From Rhodococcus oxybenzonivorans (GTDB lineage Bacteria; Actinomycetota; Actinomycetes; Mycobacteriales; Mycobacteriaceae): DNA of 64,000 nucleotides. This document shows positions 18,064 through 25,107 of this stretch, piece after piece (within the stretch, counting starts at the first letter, position 1; each line of letters starts with the position of its first letter). Under the pieces are notes generated by a model. The model was not told the DNA's origin. It did no database searches and worked only from the letters and a program-made list of their open reading frames with translations. The stretch spans positions 5,766,001 through 5,830,000 of the forward strand of contig NZ_CP021354.1 in NCBI RefSeq assembly GCF_003130705.1. The letters are read 5' to 3'. The position numbers and the translations under genes are program-made.

Positions 18064-18939
18064 TCATCCTTTGAACACCAGCTCGGGACTCAGACCCCAG
18101 ATAGCGACAGTCATCAAAAAATTCAGGACGACGATCGCAACGAGGCTTGCTCGAATCGCCCGTCCGGACGCCGCACCCACACCTGCGGGCCCGCCACCGG
18201 CGAAGTATCCGTAGTAGCAGTGGATCATGGTGACGACGGCACAGAAGACGACGGCTTTGAGCAGCGAAGCCACGAGGTCGGGGACACTGAGAAACTGACT
18301 GAAGTAGTGATCGTAGGTCCCCGAGGGCTGTCGATGAAAAGTCTTGATAATCAGCCCTCCGGTGATGAAACTGACCACCAGTGCCATCAAATAGCCGGGA
18401 ATCACGATGAGCATGCTCCCGATCAACCGTGTCCCGACCACGAACGGAATAGCCTGCAAACCCATCGATTCGGTGGCGTCGATCTCTTCGGAGATGCGCA
18501 TCGAGCCGATCTCCGCAGTCATTCGGCAGCCGGCCTGAGCGGCGAATCCGATTCCCGTGATGATCGGGGCGATGACCCTGACATTCCCGAACGACCCGAT
18601 GATGCCGGTCAATGCTCCGAAACCCAGGAGATCGAAGGCCATGAATGCCTGAATCGCCACCACGGCCCCGACGGCCAACCCGAGAAAGAACATGAGACTC
18701 ACCACGCCACCGTCGACAACGAGAGATCCGTTGCCCCACGCCATGTTGTTCATGGTGATCATGGTCTGCTTGCGATAATGCCTCACTGTTTTCGGCAACA
18801 GCGCGACGGTCTTGACGACGAAAACCGTGACCTGCCCGACCTCCTCGATACCCGAGGTGGCAGCGCGACCCAGCGAGCGAATCGGTTGCAGTAGGACCCC
18901 ACCGGCGGAACCTGCGCGATGCGTGGAATGTGTGTTCAC
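18064..18939 (-). CDS. yrbEB: YrbE/MlaE-type permease, second subunit
   Basis: A 291-residue integral membrane protein of the MlaE/YrbE family, with about five hydrophobic segments and the family signature IGFAAQAGCRMTAEIGSMRI, the loop that contacts the ATPase (EIDATESMGL). It forms the membrane permease of the Mce importer with the preceding gene. The start is GTG 18939, one base after the yrbEA stop. Confidence 0.92.
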   Translation of the reverse strand: MNTHSTHRAGSAGGVLLQPIRSLGRAATSGIEEVGQVTVFVVKTVALLPKTVRHYRKQTMITMNNMAWGNGSLVVDGGVVSLMFFLGLAVGAVVAIQAFMAFDLLGFGALTGIIGSFGNVRVIAPIITGIGFAAQAGCRMTAEIGSMRISEEIDATESMGLQAIPFVVGTRLIGSMLIVIPGYLMALVVSFITGGLIIKTFHRQPSGTYDHYFSQFLSVPDLVASLLKAVVFCAVVTMIHCYYGYFAGGGPAGVGAASGRAIRASLVAIVVLNFLMTVAIWGLSPELVFKG

Positions 18940-18940
18940 G

Positions 18941-19834
18941 TCACGCCAACCGAGCCGGGAAGAACATCATCTGCAGCTGACTGATCATGAGATTCGTCAT
19001 GAAGATACAGAAGACACTGAGTACCACCGAGGCATTGACCGCGTTGGCGACTCCTTTCGGACCGCCCTTCGCTTCGAGACCTCTGAGGCTTGCGATCAAC
19101 ACCACGAGCGCTGCGAAGATTACCGACTTGAGCACGGAGAAGGCCAGATCGGTCGGTGTCGCGAAGGAGCCGAACGACTGCCAGAAACTGCCGGGCACCA
19201 CATCGTTGACATTCGCCGAGATCACCAGCCCGGCGGACACACCCGCCGCGACGATCACGATGCACAGCATCGGTGCGATGGCGATCATCGCGATGAACCG
19301 CGGAACGACCAACCGCTGGACCGGGTCGATTCCCATGACCCGGATCGCTTCGATTTCTTCGCGGATCGCGCGTGCACCGAGATCGGAGGCGATAGCCGAT
19401 GCCGCGGCGCCGCTCATCAGGAGTCCCGCCGCCATCGGCGCCCCCTGCCCCACGACGCCCAGTCCACTGGCGGCGCCTGCCAGCGAATTGGCACCGACCT
19501 GGTTCATGATTCCACCGACTTGGACCGATACCTCGGCACCTATCGGCACCGCCATCAGCAGCGCGGGAAGTGCGGTGACCTTGAGGAGCTTCCACATCTG
19601 AGTGGTCACCTCCTCGAGGGGCAAGCGCAGCGCGATCGTGTCGGATACGGTGTGTCTCAGGATGTTCGCGGCGAGTTCGGCCGAGCGGCCCAGCGTGGCG
19701 AGACTTCGAATCGGTGTTTCCTTCAGGTATGTCGCCACCGCTTGGATAGACAAACGCGGTCGCCGTCGCTTCTCCGATGCAGTGGGACTTTTCGGCGCTG
19801 GGTCCACGAAACTCTGCGGAATTACGCCCGTCAC
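18941..19834 (-). CDS. yrbEA: YrbE/MlaE-type permease, first subunit
   Basis: A 297-residue MlaE/YrbE permease with the conserved cytoplasmic loop (DLGARAIREEIEAIRVMG, the EExDAL-like ATPase contact) and about five membrane helices. Its N-terminal 40 residues are polar. It starts at GTG 19834, overlapping the Mkl ATPase stop as GTGA. With YrbEB it should form the inner-membrane channel of the lipid importer. Confidence 0.92.
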   Translation of the reverse strand: MTGVIPQSFVDPAPKSPTASEKRRRPRLSIQAVATYLKETPIRSLATLGRSAELAANILRHTVSDTIALRLPLEEVTTQMWKLLKVTALPALLMAVPIGAEVSVQVGGIMNQVGANSLAGAASGLGVVGQGAPMAAGLLMSGAAASAIASDLGARAIREEIEAIRVMGIDPVQRLVVPRFIAMIAIAPMLCIVIVAAGVSAGLVISANVNDVVPGSFWQSFGSFATPTDLAFSVLKSVIFAALVVLIASLRGLEAKGGPKGVANAVNASVVLSVFCIFMTNLMISQLQMMFFPARLA

Positions 19835-20892
19835 TGTGCAACTCCTCTCTCGAATATCGCTGTTCCATAGGTAAGTTGGTCGACGTCGGTCAGATACCCT
19901 TCGTCGAGGCGGGAGGCTCCGAGGCTTTGGTGGATGGCAATCTGGGCGTTCTCGGGCAGCATGTGCATGATGTGGCGGACGCGTTCCTGCCGACGGGCCA
20001 CGGCCTGCCGGAACGGCATCCCCGGCGTCGCCTTCATCTGCGGGACGATCCCCTCGACGTCGTCGACACCACCGGCATGGTGACCGGCGTCGACCATCGC
20101 CTGCTCCTGCGCCATCTGCGCCTCGTCCTTCTCCTCCGACATCCCGATCGGACCGATCATCGTGCCGTTCAGGAACTGCTTGACCACCGGCTCCTCACTG
20201 GTGAGCAGCACCTCCCGCGGACCGAACATCACCAAATGCCGACGGAACAGCATGCCGATGTTGTCCGGCACCGTCCGCGCGAGATTGATGTTGTGCGAGA
20301 CGATCAGAATGGTCGCGTCGATCTCGGCGTTGATGTCGATCAACGTCTGCGAGATGTAGGTGGTGCGCACCGGGTCCAGACCCGAGTCCGGCTCGTCCAC
20401 GAGAATGATCTGCGGATCCAGTACCAGGGCGCGGGCCAGGCCGGCACGTTTGCGCATACCACCGGAGATCTCACCGGGCAGCTTCTCCTCGGCCCCGAGC
20501 AGGCCGACGAGTTCCATCTTCTCCATCACGATCTTGCGGATGTCGGACTCGGACTTCTTCGTGTGCTCGCGCAGCGGGAACGCCACATTGTCGAACAGGT
20601 TCATCGACCCGAACAGGGCACCGTCCTGGAACAGCACACCGAACAGCTTCCGGATCTCGTAGAGCTCCTTGGACGAGCACTCGAGAATGTTGGTGCCGTC
20701 GATCACGATCGAGCCCTGCTCTGGGCGGAGCAGACCGATCAACGACTTGAGAAACACCGACTTACCCGTACCCGACGGCCCGAGCAGCGCACTGACCTCA
20801 CCAGAGGGAAGGGTCAACGTGACGTCCTGCCAGATCCTCTGCGAGCCGAACGACTTGGTCAGTCCCTCGACGGATACCTCGACACCCACCAT
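19831..20892 (-). CDS. mkl: Mce ABC transporter ATPase (Mkl/MceG)
   Basis: A 353-residue ATP-binding protein. Walker A is GPSGTGKS (38-45), the Q-loop Gln is about 89, the ABC signature is ISGGMRKR (about 142-149) and Walker B is ILVDEP (163-168). A C-terminal extension of about 90 residues beyond the ABC fold matches MceG/Mkl proteins. ATG 20892 has GGAGG upstream; the longer frame lacks support. It energises lipid uptake through YrbEA/B and Mce. In mycobacteria the single MceG is usually encoded away from mce loci; here it is the first gene of the operon. Confidence 0.92.
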   Translation of the reverse strand: MVGVEVSVEGLTKSFGSQRIWQDVTLTLPSGEVSALLGPSGTGKSVFLKSLIGLLRPEQGSIVIDGTNILECSSKELYEIRKLFGVLFQDGALFGSMNLFDNVAFPLREHTKKSESDIRKIVMEKMELVGLLGAEEKLPGEISGGMRKRAGLARALVLDPQIILVDEPDSGLDPVRTTYISQTLIDINAEIDATILIVSHNINLARTVPDNIGMLFRRHLVMFGPREVLLTSEEPVVKQFLNGTMIGPIGMSEEKDEAQMAQEQAMVDAGHHAGGVDDVEGIVPQMKATPGMPFRQAVARRQERVRHIMHMLPENAQIAIHQSLGASRLDEGYLTDVDQLTYGTAIFERGVAQ

Positions 20893-21083
20893 TACCTCCG
20901 TGTATTCAGGCCTCAACACCGGATCGGATATTGCAGAGCACATGCTGCTTCCGGCCAGACCATGGGGCCTGCCTCGCACACGCCAGAATCGCACGGCGTA
21001 TCGGCAGATACATGATCAATAAGTTCGCGGACAGCCTTTTTCATCGCACAGCGGTCGGTCGCGCCGGGTTCACAACTTCACGC

Positions 21084-21108
21084 TGTGATACAAATTACGT
21101 TCCGCGTC
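21084..21108. promoter_or_regulatory. shared motif copy A, upstream of mce operon
   Basis: GTGATACAAATTACGTT at 21084-21100, then four bases and GTCA at 21105-21108. It is identical over 17 bases, with the same GTCA spacing, to copy B at 24917-24941, and similar to copy C at 22005-22027 next to the TetR gene. It lies about 190-215 bases upstream of the mkl start. Probably the binding site of the TetR encoded at 21354-21956, which is inference. Confidence 0.6.
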
Positions 21109-21279
21109 ATACGTTATACGCCCGCTGGCCGTCGAGGCAAGAGCAAGAACGAGAATGGTGAAATACGTTCCTGAGCAGTCGATCTCACTCACTCGAGCTG
21201 CCTCGGGCCGGCATCTCATTGCAGAGCGAGGCTATGAACATTAGATTTACAAGGTAGAACGGTCTCCGCACGAACAGCG

Positions 21280-21308
21280 AAGCCGTGCCCCCTTCGGGGA
21301 CACGGCTT
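21280..21308. terminator. hairpin downstream of TetR gene
   Basis: Arms 21280-21292 and 21296-21308 (AAGCCGTGCCCCC / GGGGACACGGCTT) pair with one mismatch around TTC, forming a 13-base stem 46 bases after the TetR stop. No long U-tract follows; it is a likely transcription terminator of actinobacterial type. Confidence 0.6.
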
Positions 21309-21353
21309 CAACTTCGGCACGGACGGGCGTAAGCCAGGTTCGCGAACCGGGGA

Positions 21354-21956
21354 TTACGGCAGGAAGGCGGGAAGGACGAATCTCCGCATCATCTGCCGGT
21401 GGGACGGATCGCTCGGGTCCGAATTGTCGAGCCTCGGCGCCAGCATCAGCTGCACGAGAGTGATCCATGAGCATGCCTCATCCGTGTCGATCTCCGCTCT
21501 CATCTCGCCGCTCTCTTTGGCCTGGTCGAAGATCGGACCCCACAGTTCCGTGGTCAGACTTGTGGCGAGCGGGATGGTCTCGAGCCAAGAGTCACCGCCG
21601 ACGTGCTCCGGGCTGACGAGAATGCGCACAATCGGATCATTGATGCCGTCGTAGACCAGGTAGATGAGGCCTTCGATCAGCCGATCCTCGAACGTCGCAC
21701 ACTCCATCAGGAATTTCCGGCCACGCTCGAGTGTCTGACGCGAACGCCACCTGATCAACTCGGTGGTGAGTGTCTCGCGGTCCTGGAAATACCGGTAGAC
21801 GGTCGGGCGGGATACCCCCGCCTCCTTGGCGATGTCTTCCATCGTGGTCTTCGAGATCCCGAAACGAAGAATCATCGTCTGGGCGGCTACGAGTATCTGA
21901 GATCGTGCGACATCGGCGTCCTGACTCAGCACCCCGGCGCTCTTCCTTCTTGCCAT
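21354..21956 (-). CDS. TetR family regulator between mce operon and P450 operon
   Basis: A 200-residue TetR protein. The helix-turn-helix is GISKTTMEDIAKEAGVSRPT followed by VYRYFQDRETL; the remainder is a helical ligand-binding domain. ATG 21956 is preferred (GGAGCGAGG directly upstream); ATG 21977 would add seven residues. Copy C of a shared DNA motif sits 49-71 bases upstream, and copies A and B are upstream of the mce operon and in the region between the SDR and ligase genes, so this regulator probably controls all of them, likely in response to the lipid or CoA ester handled by the locus. Confidence 0.87.
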   Translation of the reverse strand: MARRKSAGVLSQDADVARSQILVAAQTMILRFGISKTTMEDIAKEAGVSRPTVYRYFQDRETLTTELIRWRSRQTLERGRKFLMECATFEDRLIEGLIYLVYDGINDPIVRILVSPEHVGGDSWLETIPLATSLTTELWGPIFDQAKESGEMRAEIDTDEACSWITLVQLMLAPRLDNSDPSDPSHRQMMRRFVLPAFLP

Positions 21957-22004
21957 CCTCGCTCCAGACACCGTCATTTCCGACCGGCCACCCCGATCAG
22001 CCGC

Positions 22005-22027
22005 GATACAAATGACAATACACGTCA
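22005..22027. promoter_or_regulatory. shared motif copy C, upstream of TetR gene
   Basis: GATACAAATGACAATACACG (22005-22024) runs on into GTCA (22024-22027). It contains the perfect half-sites TGAC (22013-22016) and GTCA (22024-22027), seven bases apart. The spacing of GATACAAAT to GTCA is the same as in copies A and B. The position just upstream of the TetR start fits autoregulation. Confidence 0.6.
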
Positions 22028-22078
22028 GATGTTCCATCGCCGGTGCCGACTGCGCCTGTTCATTACACCAAAGGAGTG

Positions 22079-22118
22079 GGCAGTTGTCCGTAGGCCCTCG
22101 TGACCACGGACAACTGCC
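22079..22118. terminator. hairpin downstream of P450 gene
   Basis: A perfect 13-base inverted repeat, GGCAGTTGTCCGT (22079-22091) and ACGGACAACTGCC (22106-22118), with a 14-base loop, starts 10 bases after the P450 stop on the minus strand. It probably ends the SDR-ferredoxin-P450 transcript before the TetR promoter. Confidence 0.6.
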
Positions 22119-22127
22119 TCTGTCGCC

Positions 22128-23357
22128 TCAGGACGAAGGGGTGAAGGTGATCGGAAGCCGGATGCAACCGCGAACCTGGGTCGCATGCAGGATCGGCGGG
22201 TCCTCCGGAACAAGGCGGTAGTCGGGCAGCCTCCTATGGATCTCCTCCATGGCCAGCTCGAGCTCGATTCGTGCCAGGTGCGAGCCGATGCACCGGTGCG
22301 GCCCGGCACCGAAGGACAGGTGCCGATTCGGTGAGCGGTCGATCCTCAGCTCGTCCGGATCCTCGAACTCGCCGCCGTCACGGTTCGCCGAGCAGAGCAG
22401 CACGATGAGCTGGTCCCCCTCCGCGATCGTGACTCCGCCGATCTCGACGTCGCGAGTTGCCCGCCTGCCGGCGATGACCGCGGCTTCGATTCTCAGGATC
22501 TCTTCGACCGCGCCCGGGATCGTGTCGGGATCGTCCACGATTTCCTGACGCTGGCCCGGATTGTTCGCCAGGTGGATGATGCCCCAGGCGAGTGACCCCT
22601 GGACAGTGTGCAGACCCGCGATGAGTAGGAGGAAGAACATGCGGTACAGCTCTTCGTCGGTGAGCAGCCGTACCCCGTCCTCCATCTCGATCGGGGTGTT
22701 GATGATCTGTGCGGTCAGGCTGTCCGAGGTGATCTCACCCGAACGCACGCCGGCCACGATGGCACCGAAGTATCCGAAGATCTGGTTGGCCGCATCCTCG
22801 CGGGCCTTCGCGGATTCAGCTTCCGTTCCACCGGGAATGCCCTGCAGGGCAACGTCTGTCGTCTTGGTGAACATCTCGGCGTCTTCGAGCGGCCAGCCCA
22901 TGAGGGCGAGGAACACCCGAGTCGGTAATTCATGGGCGAACTCCGAGATGAACTCGGCCTCCCCGCGTGCCGCGAAGTCGTCGATGAGCTCATTGATGAC
23001 GTCTCGGATCCGTGGCTCGAGTTCTTTCATCCGCTTGGGACTGAACAGCGGTTGCAGTGCCTGCCGGTAGTACGTGTGCTCCGGCGGGTCGAGCTCGATC
23101 GGAATGAACTTTCCCTGGCCCGCGTTCACCAGGTTGTTCGGGTAGCTCGAGAAGGTTTCGGGATCACGCAGGATCTGGTGGATTTCCTCGTAACGTGTCA
23201 CGATCCAGTGCCCACCGTGCGCATTCGAGTACACGACCGGGCCGAGTGCCCTCAGCGCGGCGGCGCGTTCCTGGAACACATCCTCGGGCATGGCCAAGGA
23301 CTGGTCGTAGACATCGAAGTCCACGATGAGCTGTTCGGGTAAATGGGTTGTGGTCAC
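22128..23357 (-). CDS. cytochrome P450 with atypical I-helix
   Basis: A 409-residue soluble bacterial P450. The haem loop is FGAGPHRCIG with C356 as thiolate ligand; the ExxR pair is E286/R289. The I-helix oxygen-activation motif, normally AGx(D/E)T, reads AGLHT (247-251), so the usual acidic residue is His250. The start is GTG 23357, six bases after the ferredoxin stop. It should hydroxylate a hydrophobic substrate with electrons from the adjacent ferredoxin, and the adjacent SDR could oxidise the resulting alcohol. The neighbouring mce operon suggests a lipid, sterol-like or terpenoid substrate, but this is inference. Confidence 0.92.
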   Translation of the reverse strand: MTTTHLPEQLIVDFDVYDQSLAMPEDVFQERAAALRALGPVVYSNAHGGHWIVTRYEEIHQILRDPETFSSYPNNLVNAGQGKFIPIELDPPEHTYYRQALQPLFSPKRMKELEPRIRDVINELIDDFAARGEAEFISEFAHELPTRVFLALMGWPLEDAEMFTKTTDVALQGIPGGTEAESAKAREDAANQIFGYFGAIVAGVRSGEITSDSLTAQIINTPIEMEDGVRLLTDEELYRMFFLLLIAGLHTVQGSLAWGIIHLANNPGQRQEIVDDPDTIPGAVEEILRIEAAVIAGRRATRDVEIGGVTIAEGDQLIVLLCSANRDGGEFEDPDELRIDRSPNRHLSFGAGPHRCIGSHLARIELELAMEEIHRRLPDYRLVPEDPPILHATQVRGCIRLPITFTPSS

Positions 23358-23363
23358 TGCTTC

Positions 23364-23612
23364 TCAGCCTTTCGAAGTCGGAAATTCGACGCTCAGCGCG
23401 CGTTCGGGGCACATCTCGACGAGGGCACCCAGTTGGTCTCGTAGCTCCTGTGGAACCGGTTCGGCAACGACGACGGGATAACCCTGGTCGTCACTGTCGA
23501 CTAAGTCGGGCGCCGCTCCGTAGCAGAGGCCGTGGCCCGCACAGGCGGATCGGTCGACTTTCAACGACGGCGCACTCTTCTGCGCATGAATGGTCATGGT
23601 CTGACGCTCCAT
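23364..23612 (-). CDS. [3Fe-4S]-type ferredoxin, P450 redox partner
   Basis: An 82-residue ferredoxin. The cluster motif is C24-A-G-H-G-L-C30 with a distant C68-P; the middle Cys of a [4Fe-4S] motif is replaced by His27, typical of the small [3Fe-4S] ferredoxins paired with actinobacterial P450s. It lies between the SDR and P450 genes in one operon and overlaps the SDR stop as TGATG. A start at ATG 23597 (MTIHAQ) is also possible. No ferredoxin reductase is encoded nearby. Confidence 0.9.
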   Translation of the reverse strand: MERQTMTIHAQKSAPSLKVDRSACAGHGLCYGAAPDLVDSDDQGYPVVVAEPVPQELRDQLGALVEMCPERALSVEFPTSKG

Positions 23613-24484
23613 CAGGCGTCGGAGAGAGTCGGATTCGGGGCGTCCTCTTCGAACATCATTGCCACCCGGGACAGGGTTCCGCCGTCAGTCGCGGGCAGCG
23701 TCAGACCCGAAATGTAGGCGGAGTCGTCCGAGACGAGGAAGAGTGCGACCTTCGCGTTGTCGACGAGTGAGGGCGGACGCTGGAGCTTGAGAGGAATCGG
23801 CGAGACGCCGGAATCCCATGGCCCTGCGGTCTCTTCGTAGGACTGACCGATCACCGGAGCCCCCGGGCCCATGAGGAAGTTCGGAGACATCCCGTGTGTG
23901 GGGGCGAGGGCATTGACACGAATCCCGTAGCGTCCGAGATCAAGACTGAGCCCGCGAACCAAGCCGTTCACACCGGCTTTCGTCGCCGAATACATGGCGA
24001 TACTGTGATAGGCGGCGAACGAAGCGGCCGACGACGTTGCCAGGATCGCGCCTCCGCCATTGGCTCGCATGGCCGGCACCGCGGCCTTGCAGGAGTACAC
24101 GACGCCACTGAGGTTCACTCCGAGAACCTGCTGCCAGTCGGCATCCGTGAGGTCCTGAAACTCGACGTGCTCACCCCCCGCCACCGACGGGACACCCCCA
24201 CGGGAGATCACTCCGGCGTTGGCCCACATGATGTCGAGCTTGCCGAAGCGATCGACGGTCGTCTCGACACTGCGATAGACCGCGGCCTCGTCGCTCACGT
24301 CCGCGGTGATGGCGATCGCGGTTCCGCCCTGCTGCTCAACCAATTTCGCCGTCTGCTCAGCCCGGTCGCCGTCGATGTCGACGACCGCCACCTTCGCCCC
24401 TTCCGAGGCGAACAGCTGCGCTCCCTGGCGTCCGAGGCCGGATCCTCCTCCGGTGATGACGGCGACTTTGTCCTGAAGCTTCAT
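23612..24484 (-). CDS. short-chain dehydrogenase/reductase, P450 operon
   Basis: A 290-residue classical SDR. NAD(P) binding TGGGSGLG (11-18), NAG-type motif ANAG (88-91), catalytic S151-S153 region and Y165-x3-K169. The VVDID end of the second strand suggests NAD rather than NADP. It has an insert near 95-112 and a long C-terminal tail. ATG 24484 has GAGGAG upstream. First gene of the SDR-ferredoxin-P450 operon; it probably oxidises an alcohol made by the P450 or acts on the same substrate skeleton. Confidence 0.9.
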   Translation of the reverse strand: MKLQDKVAVITGGGSGLGRQGAQLFASEGAKVAVVDIDGDRAEQTAKLVEQQGGTAIAITADVSDEAAVYRSVETTVDRFGKLDIMWANAGVISRGGVPSVAGGEHVEFQDLTDADWQQVLGVNLSGVVYSCKAAVPAMRANGGGAILATSSAASFAAYHSIAMYSATKAGVNGLVRGLSLDLGRYGIRVNALAPTHGMSPNFLMGPGAPVIGQSYEETAGPWDSGVSPIPLKLQRPPSLVDNAKVALFLVSDDSAYISGLTLPATDGGTLSRVAMMFEEDAPNPTLSDA

Positions 24485-24639
24485 GTGAACTCCTCTGTGA
24501 TGGTTCGTCAGGATGCCGGAGACTCGCAGTGTGGGACATCGTCCGGCGACATCGGGAGACGAGACTGTCCCGACCCTCGACGGCGGGCTGTCGCCGGTCG
24601 AGAGGATCGAGTGCGGCTGCATCTCCGATCCGCGTAAAC

Positions 24640-24667
24640 CTTATACCGTTAGGCTGTGAGACGTCAA
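24640..24667 (-). promoter_or_regulatory. sigma70-like promoter candidate for SDR-ferredoxin-P450 operon
   Basis: On the minus strand TTGACG (24667-24662) is followed after 16 bases by TATAAG (24645-24640), close to consensus -35 and -10 boxes. It would give a leader of about 150 bases before the SDR start. Confidence 0.4.
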
Positions 24668-24916
24668 TCACTTTTCTTCGGCGGTTGAAGGTCTGGACGG
24701 TGCCCCAACACAGTGAAAACTGTTGTTTCCAAGGCATTTACACAGGCGAGCACTCCGGGTCAGGGCCGACTGCCTCGAGCCGGTTCTGCCCCAGCACGCC
24801 GATCGGACACGCGCCGAGACGCGACTCGCATCGTTGCCGAATTGCGTTACTCAGGTGACCAACGTGAGCCCCTATCGCCTGAAGACCGGATCAGTGGAAC
24901 GCGCACTGCGTTTAAC

Positions 24917-24941
24917 AGTGATACAAATTACGTTAGATGTC
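24917..24941. promoter_or_regulatory. shared motif copy B, between SDR and ligase operons
   Basis: GTGATACAAATTACGTT (24917-24933), four bases, then GTCA (24938-24941); 17 of 17 bases identical to copy A with equal spacing to GTCA. It is 167 bases upstream of the ligase start and about 430 upstream of the SDR start, so it may serve either or both operons. Confidence 0.6.
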
Positions 24942-25107
24942 AGCGTCGCTATGTGTCAAGCCTCACACCGGCTCGGACTTTCCGCATCCATAGGCGATCG
25001 CTAAGTGTCCGTACGGTCACGCGTCTTTGTCACCGGCTCGGCGGGGTGGTCGACTGGCGGGACGTGGTACCGGGCGTCGGGTCCCCCAGTCTTCGAGGAG
25101 AGCATTT

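Larger units (their letters stand above)
20893..21353. other. 461-base gap: mce operon leader/promoter and TetR 3' end
   Basis: No convincing gene is present. It holds the mce operon upstream region with the shared motif at 21084-21108, and the terminator-like hairpin at 21280-21308 after the TetR gene. A short plus-strand frame at 20931-21161 has no ribosome site and runs across the motif, so I do not call it. Confidence 0.7.
24485..25107. other. 623-base divergent intergenic region
   Basis: It separates the SDR operon (minus) from the ligase operon (plus). It holds a sigma70-like promoter candidate for the SDR operon (24640-24667), a small hairpin ACAGT-GAAA-ACTGT (24710-24723) and shared motif copy B (24917-24941). 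Frames in it lack ribosome sites and coding character; I see no gene. Confidence 0.6.

Noticed and set aside
11950..20892. Assignment of this mce cluster to the steroid importer Mce4
   Set aside because: No kstD, kshA, hsa or kstR-type operator (AAC-N2-GTT core) was noticed next to the operon; only generic Mce features support the call.
20931..21161. 76-codon plus-strand frame in the mce-TetR gap
   Set aside because: No ribosome site, Cys/Arg-rich composition, and it crosses the regulatory motif; not a credible small protein.
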